This document shows positions 1 to 10,491 of a DNA stretch of 64,000 nt, in pieces (positions within the stretch are counted from its first letter, which is position 1; the number at the start of each line of letters is the position of its first letter). A program made the position numbers and the translations under genes. Under the pieces are notes generated by a model. It had not been told where the DNA came from. It saw nothing but the letters and a program-made list of their open reading frames with translations, and did no database searches. This DNA is from Brachionus manjavacas. Taxonomy: Eukaryota > Rotifera > Eurotatoria > Ploima > Brachionidae. Location: the NCBI GenBank assembly GCA_019054805.1, contig JAHQIY010000009.1:1736001-1800000 (forward strand). The letters run 5' to 3'.

Positions 1-3000
1 TGCCATTCACACACCGATAGAACACATTGCACCACTCGGACTCATAGTAGCCATTAGGTCGGTCCGAGCACGAAAAGTTCGACTCTGTCTTGAACGAATA
101 GTCGGCCAAGTACTTTACTTGATTGGTGAGGCCTTGGTCGAACTCTGGCGTGTACAGCCGATTGCTGGGACAATCAATTTGGTTGTATGGCTTGCATGCT
201 CGGAGTGAATGGTCAAAAATGCCGCTGAAAAGACCCGTGGTCGAGTCAATGCACGCAAATGTGGTTATCTTGCCATTAACACACTCAAAGAACACGTTGC
301 AGTATTTGGTACTTGGTATTAGGTATTTGTGAGTGTCCGCCGAGCAAATGGGGGTATAGGGCAGAGTGGCTTTTAGGCTGATGGAGCTGTAGCTCGACTG
401 GCCTTTGTAGTTGAGCGATGGTGAGATGACCGGCGCGTATTTAGAGTCTGGCCGGTTGTTGCTGAACAGCTTTTCGTATGGATAGATGGCTTTGTTGGCA
501 GCGCACTGTGCGGCGCTTGGTGCAGCACAGTCTCCATTTGTGTAGTAGAAATAGCTTGTTTGGTCAAAGGAGCCGAGTGTGACACAGGCGTACATTTGGT
601 ATTTGCCGAGGATGCACGAGTGATAGAGGTTGCAGTATTTGTCATGTTCGGCCAGGTATTGTTGATCGGTGCGGCAAGACAGTGGCTGTAAGTCGGCATA
701 TTTGCCGTGGTCTATGGGACTGCTTTGGTAGCGTACTTTCATGGGCAAAATTTCGCCTTCGCAAACCGCGCCACCTGTCTTTGACTCGCAGCGTCTCAGC
801 TGCCGATTGAACACGGCGTCGTGCATGGCCACTCGATCAAAGCATCTGTAAGTGAGCGGCTTGGTCGATCGACCGTCGCACACATAGTAAATGTTACAGA
901 AGCGGTTCGAGTGGATTATGTAGGAGCCGATTGAGTTGGAGCAGGCGATGTCCTCGGCCGGACTTTGTTCGCGTATGGCCACGAATGGATAGACCAATTG
1001 GGGATTGTGGGCACACTGGACATGGCCGCTGGACCGACACGACCTGCTCACCGAGTCAAAGAAGCCGTCTACACAATAGAACGAAGCTGAAGGCGCTTGG
1101 CCATATTCTGCACACTCGTAGAATACATTACAGTACTTGGGCGATGCCGCTTGGCCTTTGGTGTGGCAAATAAAGCTTTCGTCTGGCAAAGGACCGCTTA
1201 TTTGCTTGGACTCAATTCTACGCGTAGTCGTAGCCGTAGCGGTAGTGGTAGTGGTAGTTGTAGTGGTGGTGGTAGTGGTGTATGTAGTGGTAGGGTTTGT
1301 AGTGGTAGTGGTAGTGGGTCTATTGTAGGCAATGAAATGTCTGTTTTGGTGATTTTCGGCTCTGAAGCTCTTTGTGTCTGTGAATAGCTTGCTGGCACGG
1401 CACTCTTTTTCGTTCAGACTACGATCTTCGCTTTGAATTTGTAGCGCGTTCTTTGTCGACGCGTATATTTGTTTGTTGCACTTGACCTTGCACGGCCAGT
1501 CGCACTGAGCCTTGTCGTCGTTCCACCAAAGGTCATAGGGCGTATTGGTGGCCTTGGGACACTGAAAGTCCTTGCGCTTGCCATTGGTGCATCTGTGAAA
1601 CACATTGCAGTATTGACTGGCAAAAAAGGCGCCCTCGGGCTGTCCGTGACAATTGTTGTCCCCGTCGGACAATCTGAACACGTCGTCGAGGCCCGAGTTG
1701 CCGGCACAGTTCGAGTTTCGCCACACTCGCTCGGCCTCGTGCGCACTCTCCTCATACTTTCCTTGGCTCACTTCCACAATCGAGCCGCCCGGACTCGCAC
1801 ACTTCTTCTTGGTCTCGCACGGCCAAACACAGGCCGCGGACGTCTGTGGCGTTTCCTGCGAGCTGCCGTGCTGCACCCACCACAATCGGTCCGAATTCAA
1901 CATTTTCGGACACAAAAACTCGGTCTTGACACCCAAAAAACACCTGTAGAACACATTGCACCAGCGGCTCGCGTAAAAGCCGTCCAAGCGGTTGGCACAC
2001 GAGAACGGCTCTCGCGCGCGAATAAATTGCCGCCAGCCCTCGCCCGACTCTCTGGACACCACCGAGCTAGCAGCGCTCGATTTGCTCGCCACTGCCGACC
2101 CTGCCGGCCCTGCCACCGCCGCCGCCGCCGCCTTCAAATACCTGTTGGTGCGGCACGCCAATGGCCTGTGCTTGGCAAACTCGCATCTCTTTGTCTCCTC
2201 GTCAAAATAGGTCCTTTCGCCCAGTTGAGCACAGCTGTAGGTCTTTTTCTGCTCGTTGTTTATGCACGCATGGAACACGTCACAAAATTGTGTGTCCCTC
2301 CAGTGACCATTGGGCCGGCCCCTGCAATCAAAGCCAATTCCCATGACCAGCTCTTCGCGCCCGCCACCACCACCACCACCGCTACCACTCATCACTCCAC
2401 TCATGTAATTTTCCATTTTGTGCTCGTCGCGGTGGCTGACACGCGCTGCCCTCTGGCCACTCTCGGTCAGCACGAGCTTTCGCGAACAGTCCACCAGCTC
2501 CTCGGGCGCACAAGCACCCACCTTCGGCTCATAGGCCTGGTTCTTTGCGCACACAAACGCATTGCCCGTGTCCCCATAGCACTGATGATACACATTGCAA
2601 AATATTCCATCGGCTAGCACATAATTCCTGCGCTCACCATCGCCACAATTTAGTCTAAACTTGGCCTGGTATATTTGCACCAGCGAGCCGTTTTTTCTCA
2701 GCATACTGGTCGACCATGTGCGGTTGCGGTGCTGGCTCTTTGTCTTGGCAATCAGCGGCCACGAGTACTTTTCCTTGTCGGACTTGTTGAATATTTTCTT
2801 ATTGTAGCAGACTACATTGATGGGGTAGTCGCATATCTGCGACAATGGATTGAACAGAAGCTGGTTGTCGCACATGTACGTGAGGTCTTTGCCGTCGCGG
2901 CAAACGTGGAACAAATTGCAGAACAGATTGTCCTCGACTATTTCGTTGGTGTTGAGGCATTCGCTTGAGTTTGTGTTCGCCGAGATCAGCAGCGATTTGT

Positions 3001-3891
3001 CCAGGAGAGTGTCGTCGTTCAAACTTTGATAGAAGGCCTTTTGGGAGCAGTCGTTTTTGTTGCGTTTGTCGCAGTACATGGTGGTCGAGTCGATTACTCG
3101 GAATATGGTGGAAAAGGGACAGAGAAAGGGCTGGTCAAAGGTTTGCTCGCCTCGGCTCACGCACACATGGAAAAGGTTGCAGATGTGCGAGTCCGGGAAG
3201 CGGTCGTTGGCGCCCCTCGGGCACCTGAAGTCCGTGATGCCGGTCACATTTACCGGCTCGGCCTGGACAAAAATTCTACTCTGTTCGTCCCTTTCGAGGC
3301 TCGTGTTTTTGCCGCCACCTGTGTTCACTGACTGCAAGTAGGACGACTCGCATCCGTGCAGCTCGATGGGCTCGCATTTGTTCGTCGCATTCAAAAATAT
3401 GGTCCCGATTGGGCACACATTGGTGCGCACATGCGAGCACTGGCTCGAGTTGTCCGCCACACACTCGCACTCATGGTACACATTGCAGAGCTTGCTGTCG
3501 CCAAACAGGTAGATGCCGGGCTCCAAAACTGCGCTAGGACACCGAGAGGCCGCACTCGTGTTTTTAAGCTCGCTCTCGGTCACCTCGCCATTGATGGCCA
3601 GTATCAATAGCAAGAAGACTGCATTTTTAAATTAAATTAATTTTTTTTTAATTTGTCTACTACTCTGAGAAATAAACCAAACTTAAATTATTTTTTTTTG
3701 AGTTTTTACCATCCAAAGCATGCAGAACACTTTTTCCAATTTTTTTTAAGAATCTTAGATTAGAAAAATTTCTTATTAAAATTTTATTGAATTAATTTCT
3801 ATGATCGATGAGCTATTTTTAAGATTAAAATTAGAAAATAAAATTTCCTACGAAGGTGCTACAAATTAAGTGTAAGGTTACTACCATCCAT
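1..3891 (-). CDS. Multi-module chitin-binding (CBM14/peritrophin-A) secreted protein, 5' part
   Basis: One reading frame stays open on the minus strand from about 3618 to base 1, over 1,200 codons, and runs off the left edge. It holds 12 six-Cys peritrophin-A type modules, each marked by a core like YCNVFHRC or WCNVFYRC. The cores lie near 3480, 3173, 2911, 2590, 2275, 1950, 1600, 1124, 890, 627, 294 and 20. Such modules bind chitin in peritrophic matrix, cuticle or eggshell. Modules 7 and 8 are separated by a Thr-rich linker (about 1215-1330), and Gly and Ala runs lie near 2375 and 2115. No ATG precedes the hydrophobic start in the same exon; an in-frame stop lies just upstream. A phase-compatible model is a 7-nt first exon at 3885-3891 (ATGGATG, then GTAGT) joined across a 266-bp intron to an acceptor ending at 3619. 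This gives a signal peptide starting MDVFLLLILAING. The frame and modules are seen directly; the tiny first exon is inferred. The gene is clearly less AT-rich than its surroundings. Confidence 0.88.
3619..3884 (-). other. Putative intron 1 of the chitin-binding gene
   Basis: On the minus strand it begins GTAGTAACC after ATGGATG and ends AAAAATGCAG. It is the only nearby donor I found with an upstream ATG in the right phase. A second ATG plus donor at about 3703-3714 (ATGCTTTGGATG, then GTAAAA) has the wrong phase for this acceptor. Confidence 0.4.
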
Positions 3892-5451
3892 AATTTTTTA
3901 TATTTTTTTTCTAAACAATCTAAGTATAATTTCGACTTGGAAAAAATTTATAGCTTTTTTCCAAACTTTTGAATTAAATTATAAAAATTTAATTTTTTAA
4001 AATCAAGTTAAATAAAAGTTTAGACAATTTGTTTGATAAATCATTATAGATATTTCATAGCAGTGAAACAGGAGCAATTTTACAAGATGATTCAAAAATT
4101 TTCTATTAAGTTTCCAAATAGACTTATGCTGTTTAAGGTGAAAAAAATTGTTAAATCTAAATTCAGCTTTTGCAAAAACTCTGAAAATTAATTCCGTATT
4201 TTTATTCTATCCCTTGATCAAGTCGTGCATATTTTAGCTAAAATGCAGAGTTTTTGCACATACGGAATTTAGATTTAACAATTTTTTTTCACCTTAAAAG
4301 TGTTGCTGTTCCATTGCTCTTAATTCGCTCCCTTCATGGTTTGGGTAATAAAAACTCCGAAAAAAATCTCGAAGTTGGCCTTATTTTTGAGCGTAGTAGG
4401 CAAGAAAAAACATTAAATCATACCGAATATGTAATTTTGCTGTGACATTTTTTCCTATTGAAATAAGAAAACAAAAATAAGAGAACTGGTTGTGAATTTA
4501 GTTGAAATGTGTGTCGAATATATACCCGGGTTAAGTGAGAGAGGGTGTACGTGTACGGGTGGTGGACAGAGGTGAGATGAAAAAAAAGTAAATTAGAGAC
4601 ACTGATATTTGATTTAAAGTTTTATTTAAACAATTTGTAAAATATCATCCGCTATTTTAGTTTGGCAAACACGGCCCAATGTACTCGGGATTAGTTGTGA
4701 CCTTAATAATGAAATAGAAGAGCATGGGCAAACATGTCACTGGCCTTCCGATCTAAAGTCCAACTAGTTCATGTTCCTTCTGGATTAAGTTCTGTTTGAT
4801 CAGTTCTAAAAAACAATCATAAATCAATAAATAAATATTGAAAAAAAACATTTAAGATGGATGATCTATTAATCGTCGATACGGGCCATTTCAATGATGT
4901 TTTTTTGAGCAAATATTTGGTTTGCTTACTTGGTGCGGGCATTGAATAGGATCAAATTTTTTACAAGTAATTTGAGTAGTGTTTGCCCAAGTGAAATTGA
5001 GATTGAATGCGGACAATCAATTGGTGACTTAGTTCGTGACCTGGTAAATATTTATAAATCAAAGATTAAAATCCAAATCAAATATTTTTAATTTTTTTTT
5101 AGTAAAAATTGACAATTAATTTCGGTGTTCAAGGAAAACTTAAATTTAAAATTTATTAACTCAATTTGGAATTTGAATATTAAAATTTGAATCATGGAAA
5201 ATTTTGGCAACTTCAAATGTGAAAGATGGGAAAATAAGCTTTTTGTTTGAATAGAGCTTTCATTCCAATTAATTGACTTTAAGAAAAATTCCACTCTATA
5301 AACAATTAAAATTCTATTGATATTTTATTTACAAAACTAAAATTTGAATCAAGATCAATTATTTATCGAGTATTGAACAAAAGAATGAAAGATTCTAATT
5401 TTTAGGAATTTAAAAGCTAGTAAATATATTAAAGCATTGATAAAATTTGAC
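3892..5451. other. AT-rich intergenic region with a foldback element and weak exon-like pieces
   Basis: No convincing gene. A foldback lies at 4135-4295. On the minus strand about 4770-5043, a short open stretch follows an acceptor-like ACCAG and ends at a GTAAAA donor-like site. A second short open stretch follows TTTTTTAG near 4808. They could be the last exons of a minus-strand gene, but I recognise no domain and cannot find upstream exons. Confidence 0.3.
4135..4295. repeat. Foldback (MITE-like) inverted repeat
   Basis: The left arm (4135-4164, from AAGGTGAAAAAAATTG) is the near-exact reverse complement of the right arm (4265-4295, ending in CACCTT). A second matched pair lies inside the arms (TGCAAAAACTCTG against CAGAGTTTTTGCA). 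No coding capacity. No clear target-site duplication was seen. Confidence 0.75.
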
Positions 5452-5460
5452 TATAAAAGG
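5452..5460 (+). promoter_or_regulatory. TATA box of repeat-gene copy 1
   Basis: TATAAAAGG, 77 bp before the ATG at 5529. A TCACTTC motif about 30 bp downstream (5482) is well placed to be the initiator. The whole stretch from TATA to ATG recurs almost unchanged in the other copies. Confidence 0.75.
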
Positions 5461-5528
5461 TGATTTTTTGATATTGAAAAATCACTTCGAATAAATAAGT
5501 ATTCTATTAAATAATAAAATTTAGAAAA

Positions 5529-5858
5529 ATGTCTTGTGGATTAAACTTGTCAACCCCATTGGAATTCTCCGCTCCATTGGCTGCTCCATCATTGCCATTG
5601 ACTTCAGGTTGGGAATTCTCCGCTCCATTGTCATTGCCAGCACCACAATTGCAAGCACCTCAATTGCCAGCTGCTCCATTGACCACTGGATGGGAATTCT
5701 CCGCTCCATTGTCATTGCCAGCACCACAATTGCAAGCACCTCAATTGCCAGCTGCTCCATTGACCACTGGATGGGAATTTTCCGCTCCATTGTCATTGCC
5801 GACTCCTCAATTACAAGCTCCAAGCTGCGGATCATCATCATTCGCTGGATTCTTCTAA
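5529..5858 (+). CDS. 27-residue-repeat protein family, copy 1 (109 aa, 3 repeats)
   Basis: Unrecognised small protein. It starts MSCGLNLSTPLEFSAPL, carries three GWEFSAPLSLP... units of 27 residues (81 bp), and ends PSCGSSSFAGFF. The repeat is rich in Pro, Leu, Ala, Ser and Gln with one Trp, and the only Cys residues lie in the two end caps. There is no basic-hydrophobic signal peptide. All frames stay open because the unit is a multiple of three. I chose this frame because its ATG is the first after the promoter, and because differences between copies are silent in it (CAATTG against CAGCTG, both Gln-Leu; TCC against TCG; TTC against TTT). AATAAA-like signals follow within about 60 bp. A structural, self-associating protein is a guess from composition. 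Confidence 0.75.
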   Translation: MSCGLNLSTPLEFSAPLAAPSLPLTSGWEFSAPLSLPAPQLQAPQLPAAPLTTGWEFSAPLSLPAPQLQAPQLPAAPLTTGWEFSAPLSLPTPQLQAPSCGSSSFAGFF

Positions 5859-6740
5859 ATTTATTTATTTTAAAATTTTAAAATAGATCTGTTTCATTGA
5901 AATTAAATTTTATTCTTTATCCCTTCTACTGTTTCTAGTAAAGAAGCCTTAGCTCAATTATTAATAGAACCTGAATTATATTGATCTAAATGAATTAAAT
6001 TGATTCTGAACATTTCGAGTCAAAAGACTTCGACAAGAGATAATTTTAATAAATCAAAAGAACACATAGAAGAGACTGTTGAGAAAAATTAACTAAAAAA
6101 ATAAATCAGCTATTTCTTTTTAAAATTTAATAAATTTTAGTCTTTGTGTTTAATTTTTTTTTGTTGCTTTTTGTTGCTTCAGAGTTGCTTTTAAAACACA
6201 AGCCTTTAGTCAAAGAAGTTATGACTTTGACTTAAAAATTGTGACTTAAAAAAAGTCTGATTTCCGTCAAAAAACAAAGTTGTTTAAATATATCAATTTT
6301 TAAATTTTAGAATAGAGTTTTATAAATATGATTTTCTTTTATAAAATTGTTTAATGTTCGAGGGTTATTAAAGTTTTAAAAAAGCAATAATTTCATATAA
6401 TTACCCATGGGCTTTAAAGACATGTCCTGCTTAATATCCCAAGGATATTACGCGAGAAAATACAGTATAAAATTTAATATAGAGACCGCAACTTTATTTT
6501 ATAATATTTTGAATAAAATAAATCTAATTATCATTTGCCTAGATTTTATTTTTTTTTCATAGATCTTTAAAAAATTTGTATTGGGATATTTTTAGATGAT
6601 TATTTTTATCTAATAAAATTTTAAAAAATATTCTTTGAAATAAGTAAATCTGTTAAAGAGTTGATAAATTCAAATATAAAATGACACAATTTGTAAACAA
6701 CTGACTTTTTTATTTATCTTCTAAAAATATTCAAACTTTA
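5859..6740. other. AT-rich non-coding region after copy 1
   Basis: The first 120 bp are the 3' flank of copy 1, and a decayed copy of it occurs at about 9690-9805. I see no gene or structured element in the remainder. Confidence 0.5.
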
Positions 6741-7313
6741 AAATGGTTAAATTTTTTGAGTTTGAATTACGAAATGTATCCAATGTTGAAACAACAATGT
6801 AAAAGTGCGATATTTCAAAACTTTTTTCAGTTTCAAAAAAAAAAAAATATTTTAAGTTAATATTGCAAGCATGAAAAACTTGGTTTTTTTTAATAAATTT
6901 TGACTTTGGGTCTATGATATGATGATCCTTAAGATAATATTTATAATTTAAAAAACTATCTACTTTGTGTTTTCCATTTTTCATAAATTGAGTTTTTGTT
7001 AAAATGCATCAAACGAAAGTCAATTAATACAAAATTTTTTATTTTGAAGCAGCATTAGCTCGGTACAGATAAATAAAAAAATAAAATAAATTATTTAAAA
7101 TTTAAAAAAATAATTCTTCATTGTTTTATTCCAAATAAAACTTATTCTATTTCACTAAAGAGTTTAATTTCAAATATGTCAATTCTCGCAATTTTAACTT
7201 AAAATAATTTTTTTTTTTTTTTAAACTAAAAAAAGTTTTGAAATATCGCACTTTTTCAATGTTATTTCAACATTGGATACATTCCGTAATTCAAACACAA
7301 AAAATTAAACCAA
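6741..7313. mobile_element. Foldback/MITE with about 100-bp inverted arms
   Basis: The left arm (about 6741-6843) and right arm (about 7210-7313) are reverse complements over about 100 bp. Both contain AATGTATCCAATGTTGAAA and an AAAAGTGCGAT block. One arm alone recurs at about 45313-45400 and in unit 2 of the tandem array at about 53280-53360. The interior has no ORF of note but carries a LINE-A type tail at 7046-7071. Confidence 0.75.
7046..7071 (+). repeat. LINE-A 3' tail motif
   Basis: GAAGCAGCATTAGCTCGG followed by TACAGATA and an AAATAAA-rich tail. It matches the 3' end of the LINE-A element at 25321-25350 (reverse strand), so it is probably a very 5'-truncated insertion. Confidence 0.6.
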
Positions 7314-8223
7314 ATATTATTTAAGATTTTTTTCCCATAATAAAGTTACTAAGTAGAGATTAAAGGAATTGTTGTATGAAATTAAGCGATAATGGGGTCA
7401 TACGGATTAATTTTTAGGTTAGGGTTAGTTTTTGGCAAAAAACGGTAAAACTCCATATAAAATTCCTTTAGATTTCTAAACAAAAAAGCCATATTAACAT
7501 TATTTTTATGAAAAAATTTCTTTATTTAAAAGGAAACAAAGGTTAGTTAATAGTATAAAATTTGTAACATTTTTGATTTGAATTAAAAATTAATAATTTA
7601 ATCGAATTTAACAATAATTTCTGAAAAGTATTCTAGGACCCTAAACTATTAGAATACGTTCTGTTTTTTGGATGTTGATGATGAAAATCGGTAAAAAACA
7701 TAATCTTAAAAAGTTGTCATCCCTTTAACACATTTAAACATTACACATATCTTAGAATTATTTTACAGTAGTCAAATTTCTAAGTTTTCTAACTTTATTT
7801 TTGTAATTAATAAAGATTTATAGAAGATTAAGTTAATTAATTATTAATTTAAAGAAACCCTTTATTAATTTAAATTTTTTGCTTCTCAAAAAAATTTAAT
7901 AATAAAAAATTATCAAAATCTACAAAATCAACAACTTTTTAATTATTAATCAGAAGAAAATGTAATCGAATGATAAATTCTGAATCATAAAGTGATTATG
8001 ATTTTGAAGCCAAATAATAGTGTGTATGGTAAACTTGAATCCTTTTTGAAAAGTTTGTTAATGAAGTATTTGTGATTTTATTGCCAAACAAAAAATCACT
8101 AAAAGAATAGAGAGAAAAACTCGAAAATCAATATACAATCAATTGAATATATTGATAAGAAAATATTTAAAAAAAAACAAAAGAGCAAAAAAAATGAGAA
8201 ACAAAACAAGCATAAAATTTGAC
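7314..8223. other. AT-rich non-coding region, 5' flank of copy 2
   Basis: No gene found. From about 8020 the sequence resembles the 5' flanks of copies 3, 4 and 6 (a conserved AATCAATATACAATCAATTG stretch), so it belongs to the duplicated gene segment. Confidence 0.5.
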
Positions 8224-8232
8224 TATAAAAGG
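8224..8232 (+). promoter_or_regulatory. TATA box of repeat-gene copy 2
   Basis: TATAAAAGG, 75 bp before the ATG. Like copy 1 it is preceded by AAAATTTGAC rather than by the AAAGAATG(A/G)A of copies 3-7. Confidence 0.75.
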
Positions 8233-8298
8233 TGATTTTTTGATATTGAAAAATCACTTCGAATAAATAAGTATTATATTAAGTAATAAAATTTAAAA

Positions 8299-8709
8299 AT
8301 GTCTTGTGGATTAAACTTGTCAACCCCATTGGAATTCTCGGCTCCATTGGCTGCTCCATCATTGCCATTGACTTCTGGTTGGGAATTCTCCGCTCCATTG
8401 TCATTGCCAGCACCACAATTGCAAGCACCTCAATTGCCAGCTACTCCATTGACCACTGGATGGGAATTCTCCGCTCCATTGTCATTGCCAGCACCACAAT
8501 TGCAAGCACCTCAATTGCCAGCTGCTCCATTGACCACTGGATGGGAATTCTCCGCTCCATTGTCATTGCCAGCACCACAATTGCAAGCACCTCAATTGCC
8601 AGCTGCTCCATTGACCACTGGATGGGAATTCTCCGCTCCATTGTCATTGCCAACTCCTCAATTACAAGCTCCAAGCTGTGGATCATCATCATTCCCTGGA
8701 TTCTTCTAA
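8299..8709 (+). CDS. 27-residue-repeat protein family, copy 2 (136 aa, 4 repeats)
   Basis: Same architecture as copy 1 with one more repeat unit. N-cap MSCGLNLSTPLEFSAPL, four GWEFSAPLSLP units, C-cap PSCGSSSFPGFF. One Ala-to-Thr change lies at the end of the first repeat (GCTACTCCA), and several changes are silent in this frame. A 3' flank with AATAAA follows, then a tRNA-Asp gene on the other strand 630 bp downstream. That segment is duplicated around copy 3. Confidence 0.75.
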   Translation: MSCGLNLSTPLEFSAPLAAPSLPLTSGWEFSAPLSLPAPQLQAPQLPATPLTTGWEFSAPLSLPAPQLQAPQLPAAPLTTGWEFSAPLSLPAPQLQAPQLPAAPLTTGWEFSAPLSLPTPQLQAPSCGSSSFPGFF

Positions 8710-9339
8710 ATTTATAAAATAAATCTGTTTCATTGAAATTAATTTTTATTTTTATCTCTTTTAATTATTAAACTTAAGTTCTACTTAAATTAAGGTTAAA
8801 TTATTAATAAGCTTTACAATAAACAATGCTCTATTTTGTTAAGACTTAATGAATAAGACATAATACTATATTTATGAATGATAAAGGCTCAAAATCTAGT
8901 TAAGATTTAAATTATTAAATTAAATAAGTGATAAATTAGAAATTTTGTAATATAAATTTAAACTTTTAAAGGAAAGTGAGAAATATTCTGAGAATGATAT
9001 GGAGGTAGAAAAGTTGTTTTGTGGTAATGAGAGAGGTTAGGACAATCAGATAATTAAAAAGTAAAAAATTTGTACTTTATAGAAATTAAATTCAAAATTT
9101 TTGCTAATTAATATTTTAATTACTTATTTTGATTTAACTTGTAGTTTTCTGATCATATTGTAAAGTACAGAAAGTACAAAAAGGAAACTGATTTTTTAGT
9201 AGCTAAATATTATTGCTTATCCTTCTGTTGAGATTTTCCTTCTTTGCTCGTAGAAAAATACCAAGAACAATATACCAAAATGCTAGTTTAAAGTTATTTT
9301 TAAATATTGAGGGTTAAAATAATGCCAACAAAAAAATAA
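8710..9339. other. Duplicated 3' flank between copy 2 and tRNA-Asp
   Basis: Non-coding. It is collinear with 20234-20936 after copy 3 (shared GGAGGTAGAAAAGTTGTTTT and TGGTAATGAGAGAGGTTAGG). Its right part matches 36890-37124 after copy 5 (shared TTTCCTTCTTTGCTCGTAG). Confidence 0.75.
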
Positions 9340-9411
9340 CTCCGTGACGGGGAATTGAACCCCGGTCTCCCGCGTGACAGGCGGGGATACTCACCACTAT
9401 ACTATCACGGA
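9340..9411 (-). tRNA. tRNA-Asp (anticodon GTC)
   Basis: A 72-nt cloverleaf on the minus strand. Acceptor arms are TCCGTGA and TCACGGA with discriminator G. The anticodon loop CTGTCAC sits in a CCCGC/GCGGG stem. The A box TAGTATAGTGG and B box GGTTCAATTCC match the polymerase III consensus, and a T run follows. No intron. Sequence identical to three other copies in the window. Confidence 0.97.
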
Positions 9412-9809
9412 CTTAATAATTCCGAGTTCTTTATAATTTTTCTTATAAACTTGAAAAAATATCTAATTTAACTTTTTAGAATGATTTTTTTGATTTTTAT
9501 TAATCGATTTTTAAATGGATTCTAAAAAAAAATTTATTTATCTACATGCTTTTCCACAAAATGAATGCTTATTCAAAAGTTTGTTAATGATTTAATTTGT
9601 AGGTTTATTGACCAAGATAAGAGCAATTAATTACTATTAGAAAATAAAAGACTGAGACAGGTAAAACAAATCATATGAACAAATCGATTTAAAAAATTTT
9701 TAAAATTTTAAAATAAATCTGTTTCATTGAAACTAAATTTTATTATTTATCCCTGCTACTGTCCCTATTAGAGAAACTTTAGCTCAATTATAAATAGAAC
9801 CTGAACTGT
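9412..9809. other. tRNA flank and relic 3' flank of a lost repeat gene
   Basis: From about 9690 to 9805 the sequence matches the 3' flank of copy 1 (5862-5975: AAATAAATCTGTTTCATTGA, then TTTAGCTCAATTA) with no coding sequence before it. This suggests a deleted copy. It abuts the Ty3/gypsy remnant. Confidence 0.5.
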
Positions 9810-9811
9810 TC

Positions 9812-10300
9812 TGTTCGAAAACTCTACCACATCATCAATGTAAACCATACACTTCTCCCAAGTCAAACCCTTCAAAACTTTATTCATGAGCCTTTGAAAC
9901 ATTGCTGGACCGTTGCATAGTCTAAATGGCATAACAGTAAACTGAAATAAGCCTTTATCAGTAGCGAAAGCTGTCTTTGGTCTTACTTAGGTTAGTTTAC
10001 TTAGGTTGGCACCTAAGAAATCTCAATTGAGTTATATTGCCAATATCCCCGGTCTGCGTCCAACGAACTGAACCATTTTGAGCCAGCCAAAGCTTCAAGC
10101 GTTTCGTCTATCCGTGCAACGGATAAGAGTCTTTCACCGTAATTGCATAGATTTTTGTAAAATCAATGCAAAATCTATACTTTGGTTTACCATCTAGACT
10201 CATTTTTGTCACTAACAACACTGGTCCCGACCAAGGACTCTCACTTTCCTGCACCATTCCTTCCGCTCTCGTTCACTAGTTAACTTACCTCTGCATGATC
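9812..10300 (-). pseudogene. Ty3/gypsy reverse transcriptase fragment
   Basis: The minus-strand translation shows the blocks PWSGPVLLVTK, YRFCIDF, SLDADRGYWQ, KTAFATDKGLFQFTVMPF, LCNGPAMFQRLM and the catalytic VYIDDV (Asp-Asp at about 9831-9836). A short insertion near 9975-10020 separates the RGYWQ and KTAF blocks, and stops interrupt the frame. It would copy element RNA into DNA in an intact element but is not functional here. Confidence 0.8.
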
Positions 10301-10491
10301 TTCTGGAGACATTCGATACTGCCGCTGTCTGATTGGTATATCTTTGTTGTAACTATTTTGTGTTGAATCAGTTTTTTCAAACCATTAGAATCTTTGTCCC
10401 ATTTAAACACATCCTACTAGTTTTTAAGCATGCTTATAAGCTGATCTTGCTGTGTAGGATTAAGATCTTTGTTAATTTTTAGCAGAGCGTA

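Noticed and set aside
373..699. 108-codon minus-strand frame
   Set aside because: Out-of-frame shadow of the chitin-binding gene.
1097..1387. Ser/Gly- or Val-rich plus-strand frames
   Set aside because: Antisense readings of the Thr-codon linker of the chitin-binding gene.
1469..2617. 382-codon plus-strand frame opposite the chitin-binding gene
   Set aside because: It lies antisense to a continuous minus-strand frame with 12 clear Cys modules and has no recognisable domain; it is open only because of the G+C content there.
5088..5294. 68-codon minus-strand frame before copy 1
   Set aside because: Low-complexity AT-rich reading with no domain or conserved context.
5534..5881. Plus-strand MWIKLVNPIG frame and the antisense MTMERRIPIQ frame in every repeat gene
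   Set aside because: Substitutions between copies change residues in these frames but are silent in the MSCG frame, which also has the first ATG after the promoter.
7413..7432. TTAGGTTAGGGTTAG, a telomere-like string
   Set aside because: Single short occurrence, no array.
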